Assembly: GCA_963580285.1 (NCBI GenBank)
Contig: OY757019.1
Coordinates: 64,562,587 to 64,626,586, forward strand
DNA length: 64,000 nucleotides
DNA from: Lucinisca nassula
Lineage: Eukaryota > Mollusca > Bivalvia > Lucinida > Lucinidae
Direction: 5' to 3'
Each line of letters opens with the position of its first letter. Within the stretch, counting starts at the first letter, position 1. Below are positions 45,625-56,514 of this stretch, in pieces. The notes below the pieces were generated by a model. The model was not told the origin of the DNA, made no database searches, and saw nothing but the letters and a program-made list of their open reading frames with translations. The position numbers were made by a program, and so were the translations under genes.

Positions 45625-45974
45625 CGTTGTTTGCTCTTCTCGGATTGATTGTTTATGGATCCATGTATTCAAATCCTGACCATCTCAGCAGTGCATATGG
45701 ACTAACCTTATGTGCCATTTTCGGTTGTGTTGTAGCTGGAGCCCTGTTTCTCTGGGATAAAATCGAACTTGATAAACATTTCAAAGAAAATGAGATTAGA
45801 ATAGCAGCGCCCAGCCGTACCAGGAATAGAAGGTCACATGCTATCAGTCAAAAGTCGAGGTCACACGCCCGTAGTCAGTTATCACAGGGTTCTATGGGAC
45901 GGAGTACGACATCAGGTAGTGCCACAGGAGTTAGCGGAACTCGAAATCAGAAAACTTTATCAACAACAGCATAA
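45625..45974 (+). CDS. Terminal exon of a claudin/PMP22-like four-pass membrane protein
   Basis: A canonical acceptor (GGTTTTATTTTTCAG) precedes an open frame that starts with two bases of a split codon and then runs from TTG at 45,627 for 115 codons to TAA at 45,972-45,974. Two hydrophobic helices are visible: LFALLGLIVYGSMY (residues 1-14) and YGLTLCAIFGCVVAGALFLW (about residues 24-43), separated by a short polar loop (SNPDHLSSA). Then comes a basic, Ser/Thr/Arg-rich tail of about 70 residues ending NQKTLSTTA. This is the shape of transmembrane segments 3 and 4 plus cytosolic tail in claudin-domain tetraspan proteins, which form junctions or act as membrane adaptors. The first two helices must lie in upstream exons, not securely seen here. 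A poly(A) signal follows 27 bp later. The family call is by topology only. Confidence 0.65.
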
Positions 45975-46000
45975 TGGTCGTAGTTTGAAAGCTTTAATTT

Positions 46001-46006
46001 AATAAA
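46001..46006 (+). terminator. Polyadenylation signal AATAAA
   Basis: AATAAA followed by another overlapping AATAAAT-type sequence lies 27 bp after the stop codon of the 45,625-45,974 exon. That implies a very short 3' untranslated region, consistent with this being the last exon. Confidence 0.6.
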
Positions 46007-46009
46007 ATA

Positions 46010-46560
46010 AATGAATGGTCCCTGGCTGACCTGAATGGCTCAACTAATGATGCATTACCTCTGATGAATGCATTTTGTTCGAAAATTGTCGTAGTTTTGC
46101 ACATTGCAGACGATTAAAAGTTCCTATATGTCATATTTGTAAAAAAAACTGTTTGAAGCTATTTTTGAATGGGTCAGAAACCATGCTCAAACCACAAAAA
46201 AAAACATGTTCAAATCACAAAATTCGCGTACTGTTTGAACATAGGTTTTGAACTTTTGTTATCACAAAATGGGCATTAACGAAAGACGTAACGTTGTCTC
46301 CCTGAACAGAAATATTGAAAATTTTTAGATGGTATTCTGGATTGATAGAAGAAATTATTTTTATGTTTCTGCTGTCCGCGAGTGTGGGTCGTCTGCAAAA
46401 TAAATGGACCCCGAATGGGTTACTGAAAACTTCCCTAGCGACCCGCTGTCGTTTTATGAACAGCAGAAAATTTCAATTTCTTTCTTATACTTACATCCTT
46501 TAACTTTGGCGAAGAAATGCTAATATAGTAAGCTTTTTAAGTGTAAAACATTTACATAGA
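46010..46560. other. Downstream flank without supported features
   Basis: A/T-rich sequence; no conserved frame, repeat or RNA gene is recognised. The 62-codon frame at 46,315 has no domain. Confidence 0.4.
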
Positions 46561-46564
46561 GGAG

Positions 46565-46653
46565 CTTACACGAGTGGTCATTTCATATGATATTTATGAA
46601 ACTCGCCGAAGGCTCTATTCATAAATATCATATGAAATGACCACAAGTGTAAG
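46565..46653. repeat. Foldback hairpin, about 38-bp arms
   Basis: CTTACACGAGTGGTCATTTC and ATATGATATTTATGA pair with the right arm ending GACCACAAGTGTAAG, around a loop with CTCGCCGAAGGCTC. One or two mismatches are visible. It is probably a MITE end or an intact small foldback element. Confidence 0.75.
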
Positions 46654-46779
46654 ATTCTCTTTATCATATGATTACTTTAAATTGGATTTTATCGCCTTTT
46701 AATTTGACAATTTTTCTACGAAAAATGCATTGTTGACATGGACGTCGTCATGACGTTACTTAATCCCGCCAAAGTGTTA

Positions 46780-47590
46780 TTACACGTGTGGTCATACGGT
46801 TTTTATCATATGACGTCGCGTCTGAGAGTGTAATAACACCATGTAATATATATAGATTATTCATTCTCCTAGTTCAAATATGGGATTTATAAACCTCGGG
46901 AGGTAAAACAATCCGTTAAAGAAACTCGTGCTTCGCACTCGTTTCTTTATCGGATTGTATTACCTCCCTCGGTTTATAAATCCCATATTTCAAATAGAAA
47001 CATCCTAATCAATGGTCATATCCATGTTTTCTTTTGTTTCAGCGTTGCATCCGACTCAAACGTCACGCATTCTGAACGTCTGTTGATATTTCTTAGACGC
47101 CATTACATTGACGTGATGAATAACGTCGCCGTGATTGAAACTTTCCCGCTTTTGAATAGAACAATTTCACTGCAAAGCGGTATCTCGTATCTTGTACATA
47201 AAGTAGTTCCAGCTGAAGGGATTTATTTCCCCGGCTAAGAGGAAATATTTCTTCTTAGCAAAAAGGAAAATACCAAGTTAATGTCTGGAAGAAATCATGG
47301 TATTTCTCTGTAATGCATGTAATATTTTCGATTATCCACTAGTGGATTAAATATGCAAATTAGCTAGACACGTCCCGTAACGTTACATGTACGACGTCCT
47401 TGATGACGTCGCGTTTACTAATGGCGGAATATTGACATTTTTGTAAACAATCGTGAATATAATACGTTTTAAATGTCATATGATAAATAGACTCTTGCAT
47501 TCGTGCTCATGTAAGATCCTCTATTTATTACACGACGTTATCCACTGCTTATCAACGGCGTCATATGATAAACAGCTTCCTCGGGGCCAA
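46780..47590. mobile_element. MITE-like element split by a 467-bp insertion
   Basis: ATCATATGACGTCGCGTCTG through TGTAATAACACC continues after the insertion with TTTTCGATTATCC, AAATTAGCTAGACACGTCCC, GACGTCCTTGATGACGTCGC, TGTCATATGATAAATAG and ends near GGCGTCATATGATAAAC. An uninterrupted relative lies at 53,773-54,115. The ends share CATATGAT-containing inverted motifs. It encodes no ORF. Confidence 0.7.
46850..47316. mobile_element. 467-bp insertion with 9-bp target duplication ATGTAATAT
   Basis: The direct repeat ATGTAATAT lies at 46,841-46,849 and 47,317-47,325. The uninterrupted relative at about 53,815 reads GCCATGTAATATTTTCG with the motif once, which demonstrates the insertion. The insert contains a long hairpin at 46,876-46,990 (about 55-bp arms meeting at GTGCTTCGCAC) and then about 320 bp of unrelated sequence. 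A 9-bp duplication is typical of Mutator-type elements and of some others; no transposase is encoded. Confidence 0.75.
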
Positions 47591-47886
47591 CCTTTTTATT
47601 AGATGTTGAATGAAGTTGCTTTTCTGTTTTAAACGCTGACACCCTTTGCTTCCAGAACCATTTCAAGTGATTACCAAAAGTAATACAATTTGGTAGAGCA
47701 TTTCTAAACAGTTTGGTAAAGCATTTACAATTATTTAAATAATTCGAACGATTTGCTTGAGAGAGCTCTTTAGAAGTTTTTTTCTAGTCTTAGATCTGGT
47801 GACAATCTTCTGATAGAGGATATTTGAATTGGATTTTTTCAGTGTAAAATCGAATTTTATTTCATCAAATGAACACCAAATTCAGT

Positions 47887-48031
47887 ATTTTCACGAGTGT
47901 TGTAGCAATACAAGTTTTGATGTTCAATATTGAAACAAAATTAATCTTACATTGAAAATCATTTTTTTTTTGATTACATGCTTCACTACTCGCGTCACTC
48001 AACCTTGGAGAAAACTAACTTTGTTCCTGGA
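47887..48031. repeat. 145-bp repeat, also left of both Tc1 copies
   Basis: ATTTTCACGAGTGTTGTAGC through ACTTTGTTCCTGGACA recurs at 50,820-50,970 and 61,672-61,821 with few changes apart from the length of an internal T-run. It is short, non-coding and dispersed. Its ends coincide with the edge of the transposon in the other two copies. Confidence 0.7.
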
Positions 48032-49018
48032 CATTTCGCGTAAATTTATATTTGTCCGCTGTGTATTGGACACTAAAACTTTCCACTGGCTTACTTTATT
48101 ATGAATGGTTACTGAAATAATTGAGAGAGTTGTTTCCAAAAGAAGTTGCGGACTGATCTAACATCCCGAGACCAAATATGCGACGTCAGTGTCGAAAATG
48201 TTACAGATTTAGCTAGATTCTGTTTTTGCTACAAATGTACAAGTCACTCCAGTTCATTTACATTCTTAATGGCCTAGTGAGAATTTGTGCGAGGAAGTAG
48301 TTTCTAGGGAAATGTGTGCTGAAATCATAGTGAATACTACAGTTGGCAATCCAACTGATGGCAAAATTTAGTAGAGTATGGTATCGTAACACATATTTGC
48401 GAAAAATGCTTGCTTAAAATCGCCATAAAATTGCTTGCTTAAATCACCATAAATTATTCAGGCGCAGTAAACAATGGAACATTATTTTAAATGTACCCTC
48501 ATAGCAAGAAACTTTATCCACATTGCTTAGTACTGGTTCCTACCCAGGAAAAGAGGGCCACATGGAAGATTAGTACTAGTACTAAATGTGTTACCCTCTA
48601 TAAATAAGGTCGATTATTATTATTATTATTTATTATATTTAAGTGCAAAACTCTTGAAAAGTGGATGTAAATGTAATCCTTGATGTGTGTCAACAATCAT
48701 AGGGTGAGTGCCAAGTCTGGAATGTCGGTTGAGGATCAGAAGAAGGTCAAAAGTCAAATGAGTGCAAAATAAACACTAAACTTTTAAAATATATTTGGGA
48801 AATCACCATCAATCTATTCAGGTGCAGTGAACAATGGAAAATTATTTTAAATGTACCCTCTTTAGGTCAGGATTTATATAATTACAAAACTCGTTAATCA
48901 AATTTTGTCATATTTAGCATAAGGATGTGTTGATGACCAGTATGTTATTAAAATATTAAGAAATACATTTGTTACGTGTATTTGATTGTCAAAGACAGAT
49001 TTAAATTCCAAGATGGCT

Positions 49019-50600
49019 GTCAGATAGTTATGGAGGCAATGATCAGGAATCGATACAATTAACCACAGCTCCCATCAATGGCACCACTAGACCCTTATGG
49101 AAACACCAGTAGCGGAAAGACAAAAGGACAGTTACTTTCCCACAAAATGGCCATTGGTGATCCAAAAAAAAAAAAAATATAAGCGATACACACACTCACA
49201 AAAATAAACTGCAACAGAAGAACGGCCTTGGAACGGTCAGTGAAACGAAATCCACGGGGGCGGGGCGGTCTTAAATCTATTTTATGCAGCTGCAATCCTC
49301 GCCCTTACTTTCTTTGCGATATAGACAAATCATTTGTTTAGTCCGCATGAAAGCCTGATAAGTTACATCAATTAACAATTAACTGATGAGTTACTCCGAG
49401 AACACAAAAATCAAGTGTGTATCGCTTTTTTTTTTTTCTTGCTGTCTGCAAGAAGCCACTGAAATGCTGGAGCAAAAGATCTAGAAAACCAACAGTTACA
49501 CTCCGATTACATAAAACTCCCGAGCTTGGCTGAGGCAAAGTCGTCAACCGTGAATGGGTTTAACTACCATGCATGACATTTCTTTTTTATATCGAAGAAT
49601 GGTTTTACGAAATTGGGTGCTGAAGTCATTGCAACTATATATACTGAGCAACACGAATATGGTTAAATTTTCGTGGTAATTTCTGATGATGACATATGTT
49701 GCTGAACTATCAACAATGCATGATTTGGTTACATTGATTTTTTTTTTTTTCATGGAGGTCGAATCTTTCCCGTTGTCTCAAGATGTTACAAAAAAGTTCT
49801 AATGACTGACATGTCGGCGTTTTTACGGAACATTCCATAGACAACAACAGAAAATTAAAGTGACGACAAATTCCAATGATGGAATGATGGGATTTTCAAA
49901 GGCAAATCTGTTTACTTTTATTGTTATTGGGCGTTAGAAAACTTAGTTCTGTGGAATTATTGCATCAACAAATTCTGAAACTGCGAACTGGACCCTTTAT
50001 GCCATAGTTCCATAATTTCTTGTCTGGAAGTGAAAATAGTGCGTCGCTTGTGATCAAAATTAAAGAAAACCTATCGATTAACAATAAAATAAATCATCGC
50101 AGAACGACCTTCATTTCAGGTGTATGAATGCATGTCACATGCCGTGTTCTTGAAAATCACAATGTGTTTCATTTTTAACAAACACCCTAGCTCCAGATTA
50201 TGGTTTGTTTCTTGGAATGTTAAAAGCAAAGTGCTGCTGGACGCTTGGGACATTGGCCAGTGTTATTATATAGACGATTCATAGAATATATATACACTAT
50301 GCCCATTAAGATGAACCACTGTTGGGTTATAACGTTGGCTCAGTATATATTTTTCTGAATTTATTTACCAAGACATTGTTGCAGAAAAGATTTAAGTCCA
50401 ACATTGAATTTTGATGACCTCTATATTTTTTTAAAAGGCTTTGCGTTAGTTTATGATACCGATAGCCCAAGTTTTGCAGTTAAAAATTGATTTCGAGTGT
50501 TGAAGTCGGTATACTAGGCCCTCTGGCAAGTCGAAGTAATTGCAAAATATAAACGCCATAGGATGCCGCACGAGGAACATCACCATCCAACAATCTCAAC
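49019..50600 (-). repeat. Dispersed repeat family D, longest form (copy 1)
   Basis: On the minus strand the sequence begins near TTGTTGGATGGTGATGTTCC, passes ATCCTATGGCGTTTATATTT and GCACCCAATTTCGTAAAACC, and ends ATTCCTGATCATTGCCTCC. It is about 1.6 kb, longer than the 1.06-kb copy at 33,690 because of an extra middle segment (about 49,760-50,460). A 69-codon minus-strand frame at 49,544-49,753 partly resembles a frame in the 33.7-kb copy (STQFRK, ILRYKK), but it is broken differently in each copy and is not called as a gene. Confidence 0.75.
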
Positions 50601-51239
50601 GTCAAAATCATCGCGTTTATCATAAATTTTTAAAGAAGCAAACCCATCTACAATAGACAGATGTAATCCAAAAACGGGGGTCTCGGTATCAGAAGAATTT
50701 GCTTTATTTAACTGAAGTTCTGGGGGTTAATCTGACTGGTCAAACCATTTAGGTATTGTTAATGTTTAATAAACCACCAAAATATCTAGAAGTCGATATG
50801 AAATTAAAATAGTTTGTTATTTTCACGAGTGGTGTAGCAATACAAGTTTTGATGTTCAATATTGAAACAAAATTAATCTTACATTGAAAATCATTTTTTT
50901 TTTTTTTTGATTACATGCTTCACTACTCGCGTCACTCAACCTTGGAGAAAACTAACTTTGTTCCTGGACAACTGAACCGAAAAAGAAACGCAACTTTTTA
51001 ACCCAAAAGATTTTCATGCAACCATCAGGTTGACTGAAAAATCATTTTGCGATTTACTTTCATACTTTTTAATCTTTCTTCTGCAGAAAACACTTGGGCG
51101 ATACAGTTTAACGTTCCACTTATCAATTCGTTGTTTTCAACATTTCCTCGTGCAGTACATTAAATGTATTCAGTAAAATCATCAAATTGACATATTGTGT
51201 GACCTGGAGATTAGGTTTCAAAAGTCCGGTAAAATTTCT

Positions 51240-52600
51240 CTACGGAATATGGTACCTTTGACGCAAGATCAACGTAACGTAGCGGTCCAAATGCTTCTAA
51301 CTCGCTTGTACCGGCCTCTACGTCAAACGGAAACGACAAATGACAGGCCCAGAATTGCACGTCCACGCGTCACGACACGTCGACAGGACTGATACATCCA
51401 TCTAACCCACCTTTGTAATCGGTTCCGTACAGCAGTCGAGACGTCCCAGGAAACCAGGAACGCACAACATTCGAATAAGTGCAGATACTTTCAGGAATCG
51501 CCTTCGAGAGTTTGGCTTAGGTCCTCGTCGTCCGTACGTTGGTGTGCCATTAACACCACGACGACGTCAGGTTAGAATGGCGTGGCGGAACGTAATGTTT
51601 TCTGATGAGTCGAGGTACTTGTTGTACAGAGCTGACAGCCGGTAACGGGTGTATAGGCGTGACGGAGAGCGTTATCGTGACAATTGTTTGGTTGAACGTG
51701 ATCGATTTGGAGGTGGTGGGTTGATGGTGTGCGCTGGCATATCCTATGGTCATAGAACGCTACTGGTATTCTTTGATGGATCTTTAACAGCTCAGCGTTA
51801 CGTTGACGTCGTTTTACGACCGGTAGTTGTTCCAAATATACGACAGCACAACGTTACGTTTCAGCAGGATAACGTTCGGGCGCATTTATTTTATACATAG
51901 CAGTGAAACCAATGCATATCTGAAACAAATAAAAGTGATATTTTCACACTGTTAAAATATAAATGATATTTTCACAGTGTGAATGTTATTTTCACAGTAG
52001 CAGCCCAGACTACTTTTCTCGCCAAAATCCATATGTCATCTATAAAATAATTCCGTAACATACCTTGAAAAAGCATTCTTTGAACTGTAAAAATGCTGTA
52101 TTAAAAATGGCGATCTGTTTATGGTTTACAACTGACGTCATAGCCAAATGAAAAACTGTGACGTAAGATCCGACAGTAAGTGTCCAAAAATATTATCTAA
52201 TAAAAAGAAAATTTACTTTTTATCGATAAATAACAAAAATATTTCATCGTGGTGTTGAAAACATCAGAATTTTCAACACACTCGATGAAATATTTTTGGT
52301 ATTCATCTCAAAAAAGTAAATATCCTCTATGTATTAAGGCTCAGCATGGCGTTTCTTCAGCAAAACAACGTCGACATGATGCACTGGCCTCCGTATAGTC
52401 CAGATCTCTCTCCTGTAGAACATTTGTGGGACGTCTTGGATAGGCGCGTACGTAACCGCCCCAGCCGCCAACAACGCGTCAAGCCTTGTGCCTCGCGCTC
52501 ATACAGTAGTGGCCCCCCAGAGATCAATCGTTTAATCCTGTCCATGACCAGGCTTGTGCGTGCAGGACTGAATGCAAACGGAGGACATACTCGCTATTAA
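51240..52600 (+). pseudogene. Tc1-family transposase pseudogene (copy 1)
   Basis: Frames beginning MVPLTQDQRNVAVQMLL and RPRIARPRVTTRRQD correspond to the N-terminal DNA-binding region, shortened relative to the family (much of the second helix-turn-helix is missing). After a stop comes NRLREFGLGPRRPYVGVPL, then FSDESRYLLYRADSR with the first catalytic Asp at 51,604-51,606, and then FGGGGLMVCAGISYG. QQDNVRAH has the second Asp at 51,868-51,870. The C-terminal part restarts at 52,346 with SPDLSPVEHLWD, the catalytic Glu at 52,418-52,420, and ends ANGGHTRY. All three catalytic residues remain, but stops, deletions (including the segment before FSDES) and the MITE make it inactive. Confidence 0.88.
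51889..52336. mobile_element. MITE inserted in the transposase gene (copy 1)
   Basis: The transposase frame breaks after the codon for His in QQDNVRAH and resumes before LSMAFLQQNN. Flanking TTA occurs on both sides (51,886-51,888 and 52,334-52,336), suggesting a 3-bp target duplication. Short inverted ends ATACATAG / CTATGTAT are present. The interior contains a hairpin at about 52,228-52,295 (AAATATTTCATCG arms around TGTTGAAAAC) and repeated ATATTTTCACA motifs near 51,940-51,995. Non-coding. Confidence 0.75.
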
Positions 52601-52806
52601 CTGCTTATGTTTTGAACTTGTGAAATGACTACCTCTGTGACAAAAAGGATTTGTGTTCCAAACATTCTCACTGGAAATTGAACTCTCTATAGTAGTTACA
52701 TTCAGGAATGATTACCGTATATTATTGCGTCATTAAATCGATTTTCTTCTAACATGATGATTACTGCAAATACTCGCATTTATATTGGGAGTTGCGTTTC
52801 TTTTTC

Positions 52807-53750
52807 TATGTCTAGCGGAAGCTAGTATCAGTTATATCGGAGAAATCCCAATTTGGTTTGCATTGAATAGACATGTCAATGTTGAAGTAAAATCATTAAA
52901 TCATATGGGCGCAAACGCGAATACATTTTAGCTGTTACCCTTCTGGAGTCTTGTAATATACAAACTTTGAATAATGGTAAACAATTACATTAAACGCAGC
53001 AAAATTTGGCGCTTTTTCGCGATTTATATTATGGCGGATTTTCGATATCCGAAAAAAAAAAAAATCGGTGAATCTCCATAGCCATGTAATATTTATTTAT
53101 TTTTTTTTTGTTCACCGCATGATACCTGGATAACCGAAATGTCTGTCTGGAGATGTGTCACTTTCCTCTTATCTGGTTTACCCATCCTATTCAGCTCACA
53201 GTTTAAGCCATCAATCAATTACTAATTTGACAATCACTCTTAAGGTGTGTTTGTCTTCATTCAGCCGTTTTCAGCTGTCTTCTAAAGCGTAAATAGACTC
53301 CTTCCTTTGTCACTGATGATGCCTGTGACCAATTGAGTAAATTAAGTTTCTTCTTTAAGCTTTATTGGCGGATTTTAATTTTGGCGCTTTTTTCCTTGAC
53401 TGCAAATATCACCAAAATGAAATCACCGTTTTACAGCAGCTGCATGTGACCTTTGATGATGACCCACTTGTCTAAGTATAAGATATGTATCTTCATCATA
53501 TACTATACGCTTGATATATCATTGTGACGTCTACTATGAACTAAATAGACGATTTGGAATGTTACTTATAAAAATAGATGACATGTGTGTGAATAATCAA
53601 CGTATTTTGCAAAATAGACATATTTTGCCAAACTATGTACTAAAATGGCCTTTCTTATGCCGATTTAGTTGGTCATTATGCTGTTTGCATACTGTGTGGG
53701 TTTTATTTAAATAAATATGTATCAATATTTATTGTACAAAGGGTTATCTA
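52807..53750. other. Flank without supported features
   Basis: A/T-rich sequence right of the Tc1 element. It contains GGCGCTTTTTCGCG-like and ATTTTGGCGCTTTTT motifs twice (53,007 and 53,385) and A or T runs near 53,054 and 53,100. No gene is recognised; the 67-codon frame at 53,511 has no domain. Confidence 0.4.
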
Positions 53751-53772
53751 GTATCTACATACTAGATAACTC

Positions 53773-54115
53773 TTTTCATCATATGACGTCGCGTCTGAGA
53801 GTGTAATAACGCCATGTAATATTTTCGATAATCCTAGTTGATTAAATATACAAATTAGCTAGATACGTCCCGTAACATTACATATACGACGTCCTTAACG
53901 ACGTAGCGTTTGCTAATGGCAGAATAGTGACATTTTTGGAAACAAATCGTGAATAAAAAGCGTTTTAAATGCGATATGATAAATAGAATCTTGCATTCGT
54001 GCTCATGTTGTATTGAATTTATTAAACTCGTTGAGGAAAGGGACTCATTTAGTTAATTCAATGACGTAGCGTTTACTAATGGCAGAAATTTACATGAACA
54101 CTCATGTAAGATCTA
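53773..54115. mobile_element. MITE-like element, uninterrupted relative of 46,780-47,590
   Basis: TCATCATATGACGTCGCGTC, GCCATGTAATATTTTCG, AAATTAGCTAGATACGTCCC, CGACGTCCTTAACGACGTAG and TGCATTCGTGCTCATGT follow the same order as the split element. It is preceded by a small perfect hairpin (TTATCTAGTAT / ATACTAGATAA, 53,742-53,770). Near 54,005-54,100 a partial internal duplication (ATGACGTAGCGTTTACTAAT) is present. Confidence 0.65.
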
Positions 54116-54566
54116 TGTACAAAAAATATCGATGCATATTTATTTAATGACCTTTGACCCTGGCCAAATCTATGATACAACTTATTTTCTCACATATGAT
54201 GTAGAAACTATTTGTCTGTGTTTTGGTCTGCTTAGATAGAGAGGGTACAAATACTAGTATGTACAAATTTTATTGTATTTTTGCACTCATTTGACCTTTG
54301 ACAAGTCCGTGCGAAAATGTTACACTTCAGTGAAATGTGACCGGATAATTTGTTGAATGAGTTTACAAACCCGAATGATGGTGCCTTCGTTAAATCACTT
54401 ATTGGACGTTAATTTAGCCACTCCCATTTTGCTCAGCACTTTTGTTTAATTTCATTGAAGCTATAGTAAGCTTTTAGAAGATTCTGGCGACTTGGGAGGA
54501 AATGTGATAATTATGTCACCAAGAAAAAAAAAAAAAGAAAAGAAAGGTAGATAGATAGAAAATATA

Positions 54567-56107
54567 CTACTCAAAGTTTGATAGGGATCACTTTTTATAT
54601 ACAAAATTTTGCAATGAAAATTTAAAATTTCTTGACAGAATTTGTACTGGGTTTATTGATAAATATCTAAAGCAGAAACTCGTACGCAGTTCAGTACTCA
54701 TAAAAGTGCACACTTCTCACACTTCGCAAATGAATTCATGCACCCCCCAAACTTTTGCGTAACACTGCTTTCCAACAGACCAATCAAACTTGTCAGTGTT
54801 CGTTTACCAAGCGTAAAAAGGATTTCATTTGATTTGTGAAACACTAACATGCATAGGGGACAATTAAGAAACCGTCTGAGCTCTGAAGAAATGAATCGTG
54901 GCGTCGGAATGTTGGAATCTAGCGTCTCTCAACGTCGTGTTGCTGGCATTCTGAATGTGTCTCAGAGCGTGGTTTCCCGAATGTGGAGTCGGCATCTTAC
55001 CCACGGAAATCCTTCACACAGACACGGCGGAGTCGAGAAAGGGCTACAACTCAACATCAGGGCCGTTTCTTGTTGATTCAGACTCACGGTCAACGGTTCC
55101 TGAACGCTACGCGTTTGCATAACGAGCTTAGGAACGGAACTGGAGTACGAATTTCTACACTAACTGTCAGAAACGGGCTCCACGAGTTCGGACTTAATAC
55201 CACGAGGCCTGCTGTACGTGCCTGCTAGCTCGTGCTAGACCGGTTGGACTTTACCAGAACTCACGTCAGGTGGACGGTTCGTGACTTGACGCCAGTACTG
55301 TTTACTGAGGAGTCAAGATTCTGTCTAGACTTTACTTATAAACGTCAATTAGTGCGGCAAATGTCTAAAGAGCGATTCGATGACTTGAATGTGGCAGCGC
55401 ATGATCGCTATGTAAAGTGGTCAGTCATGGTTTGGACTGCGATAAGCGTGAACGGTAAAACTAACTTGTACGTCGTTGTAAACGGAACGATAATGGCAGT
55501 GAGGTACTGTAATGATATTCTTGATCATTTTGTAAGACTTTATTTTGATGGACGATAATGCCCGTCCCAACCGTGCCAACGTCACTGATTCCGATCTGGA
55601 ACGTGAGACAATCGTTCGTATGGACTGGCCTGTTCGGTCACCGGACTTAAATCCGATTGAGCATGCGCGGGGCATGCTACAGTGTGCCTTTTCAGCCCGC
55701 TCTGTGCATCCGAGGACTTTACAGGAACTCAAAGATGCATTGGTTGCTGAATGAAAGCTGATTCCACAAAACCGGATACAGACTCGGCTTACGAGCATGC
55801 GCAGGCGATATCGTACTGTAATTGATGCCCGTGGACGCCATGCACGTTATAAGGCACGTTTGTTTAAGCAAATTTGGAAATTTGTGAAAAATCAGTTGTC
55901 CAAATCCCTTCGTGTTACGGCAAATTTTGGGGTGCCAAGACGGTTGCTGTTGTCACGCTTGAATGCAGTACCAGATGACAAAATTAATCACTAGGTTTTG
56001 TGAAGGATACGTTTTCTATCATTATGTATCGAATTTGGATTCAAGTGATTAATTCATCCAAAAATTATTTTGCATTAAAAAAGTGATCCCTATCAAACCT
56101 TGAGTAG
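54567..56107 (+). mobile_element. Tc1-type transposon with near-perfect 30-bp terminal repeats
   Basis: The left end CTACTCAAAGTTTGATAGGG plus ATCACTTTTT is matched at the right by its complement, with a single difference visible (A versus G at position 10). TA flanks both ends (54,565-54,566 and 56,108-56,109), the standard Tc1/mariner target duplication. The length is 1,541 bp, typical for the group. The interior holds one transposase gene broken by frameshifts and stops. Well-kept ends mean the element could still serve as a substrate for a transposase supplied in trans. Confidence 0.92.
54849..55994 (+). pseudogene. Tc1-family transposase pseudogene
   Basis: The start ATG at 54,849 is followed by RNRLSSEEMNRGVGMLESSV and RRVAGILNVSQSVVSRMWSR, the two helix-turn-helix parts of the paired-like DNA-binding domain. 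A frameshift near 55,030 leads to FLNATRLHNELRNGTGVRIS. The catalytic region begins LFTEESRFCLDF: the first catalytic residue, normally Asp in FTDESRF, is Glu here (55,307-55,309). Then come DRYVKWSVMVWTAISVNGKT, a frameshift, MDDNARPNRANVTD (second Asp 55,554-55,556) and SPDLNPIEHARGML (Glu 55,659-55,661). There are 34 residues between the last two, which is the DD34E spacing. The tail MRRRYRTVIDARGRHARY is the family's usual C-terminus. Multiple lesions make it inactive. Confidence 0.9.
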
Positions 56108-56220
56108 TATACATGTTCTCCCCCGTAATGACAAAATGAGTACTATGCGATTCACATACACAGTTCGTAAAGTTGGATGATTCGATTTTGTTTCAATATG
56201 TCTGGTCTTTGTAGCCACTA

Positions 56221-56367
56221 CCCAGCAGGCACACGTAAATGAGACAACGTCAAATCAACGTCGGTGACGTCAAGACGTTGCATCGACGTGGATGTGAAGA
56301 TACTCATACATTAGGACATTGTACCGACATATATGTGAAGTCACAATTACGTCATGTGCCTGCTGGG
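56221..56367. mobile_element. 147-bp MITE with CCCAGCAGGCACA termini and TA flanks
   Basis: The left end CCCAGCAGGCACACG is matched at the right by CGTCATGTGCCTGCTGGG. TA flanks both sides (56,219-56,220 and 56,368-56,369). The interior is rich in ACGTC/GACGT motifs and has no ORF. Elements with this CAGCAGGCACA end are widespread in aquatic animals, as I recall; the autonomous parent is not determined from this sequence. Confidence 0.85.
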
Positions 56368-56514
56368 TAACGCACCTCCGCTACCATGTATCAATATGTC
56401 TTTTCAAGCTTGACACGTAAATAAAATGGAAAAGCTAGATCGTGTGATTTTACCAAAATTGTAGATGTAGCAGCATTGAAAGGGAAAAAATAGGTAGGTA
56501 GTGATTCACTTACA

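Larger units (their letters stand above)
50979..52806 (+). mobile_element. Tc1/mariner-type transposon, defective and interrupted (copy 1)
   Basis: Inverted terminal sequence GAAAAAGAAACGCAACT at 50,979 is matched by its complement ending at 52,806. The interior carries a Tc1-family transposase pseudogene and a 0.45-kb MITE inserted in it. A clear TA flank is visible only on the right (TATG), so the exact left border is uncertain. The element has a counterpart at 61,830-63,657 that is identical as far as can be read. Confidence 0.85.
48301..53148 (+). repeat. Segmental duplication, copy 1
   Basis: From TTTCTAGGGAAATGTGTGCT on, this segment is repeated at 59,143-64,000, the end of the window. 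The only sizeable difference seen is at about 49,738-49,751, where a T-run stands in place of GGTTTCCGTAGCATGGT in copy 2; the offset changes there from 10,842 to 10,851. One further single-base poly(A) length difference occurs near 53,050. Contents: an imperfect 60-bp direct repeat (48,443 and 48,801), a family D copy, the 145-bp repeat, a Tc1-type element, and A/T-rich flank. Confidence 0.92.

Noticed and set aside
44847..45974. Joining the 44,847-44,979 and 45,625-45,974 segments into one coding sequence
   Set aside because: The open frame of the first ends at a codon boundary while the second needs a one-base carry-over; a direct join gives a premature stop.
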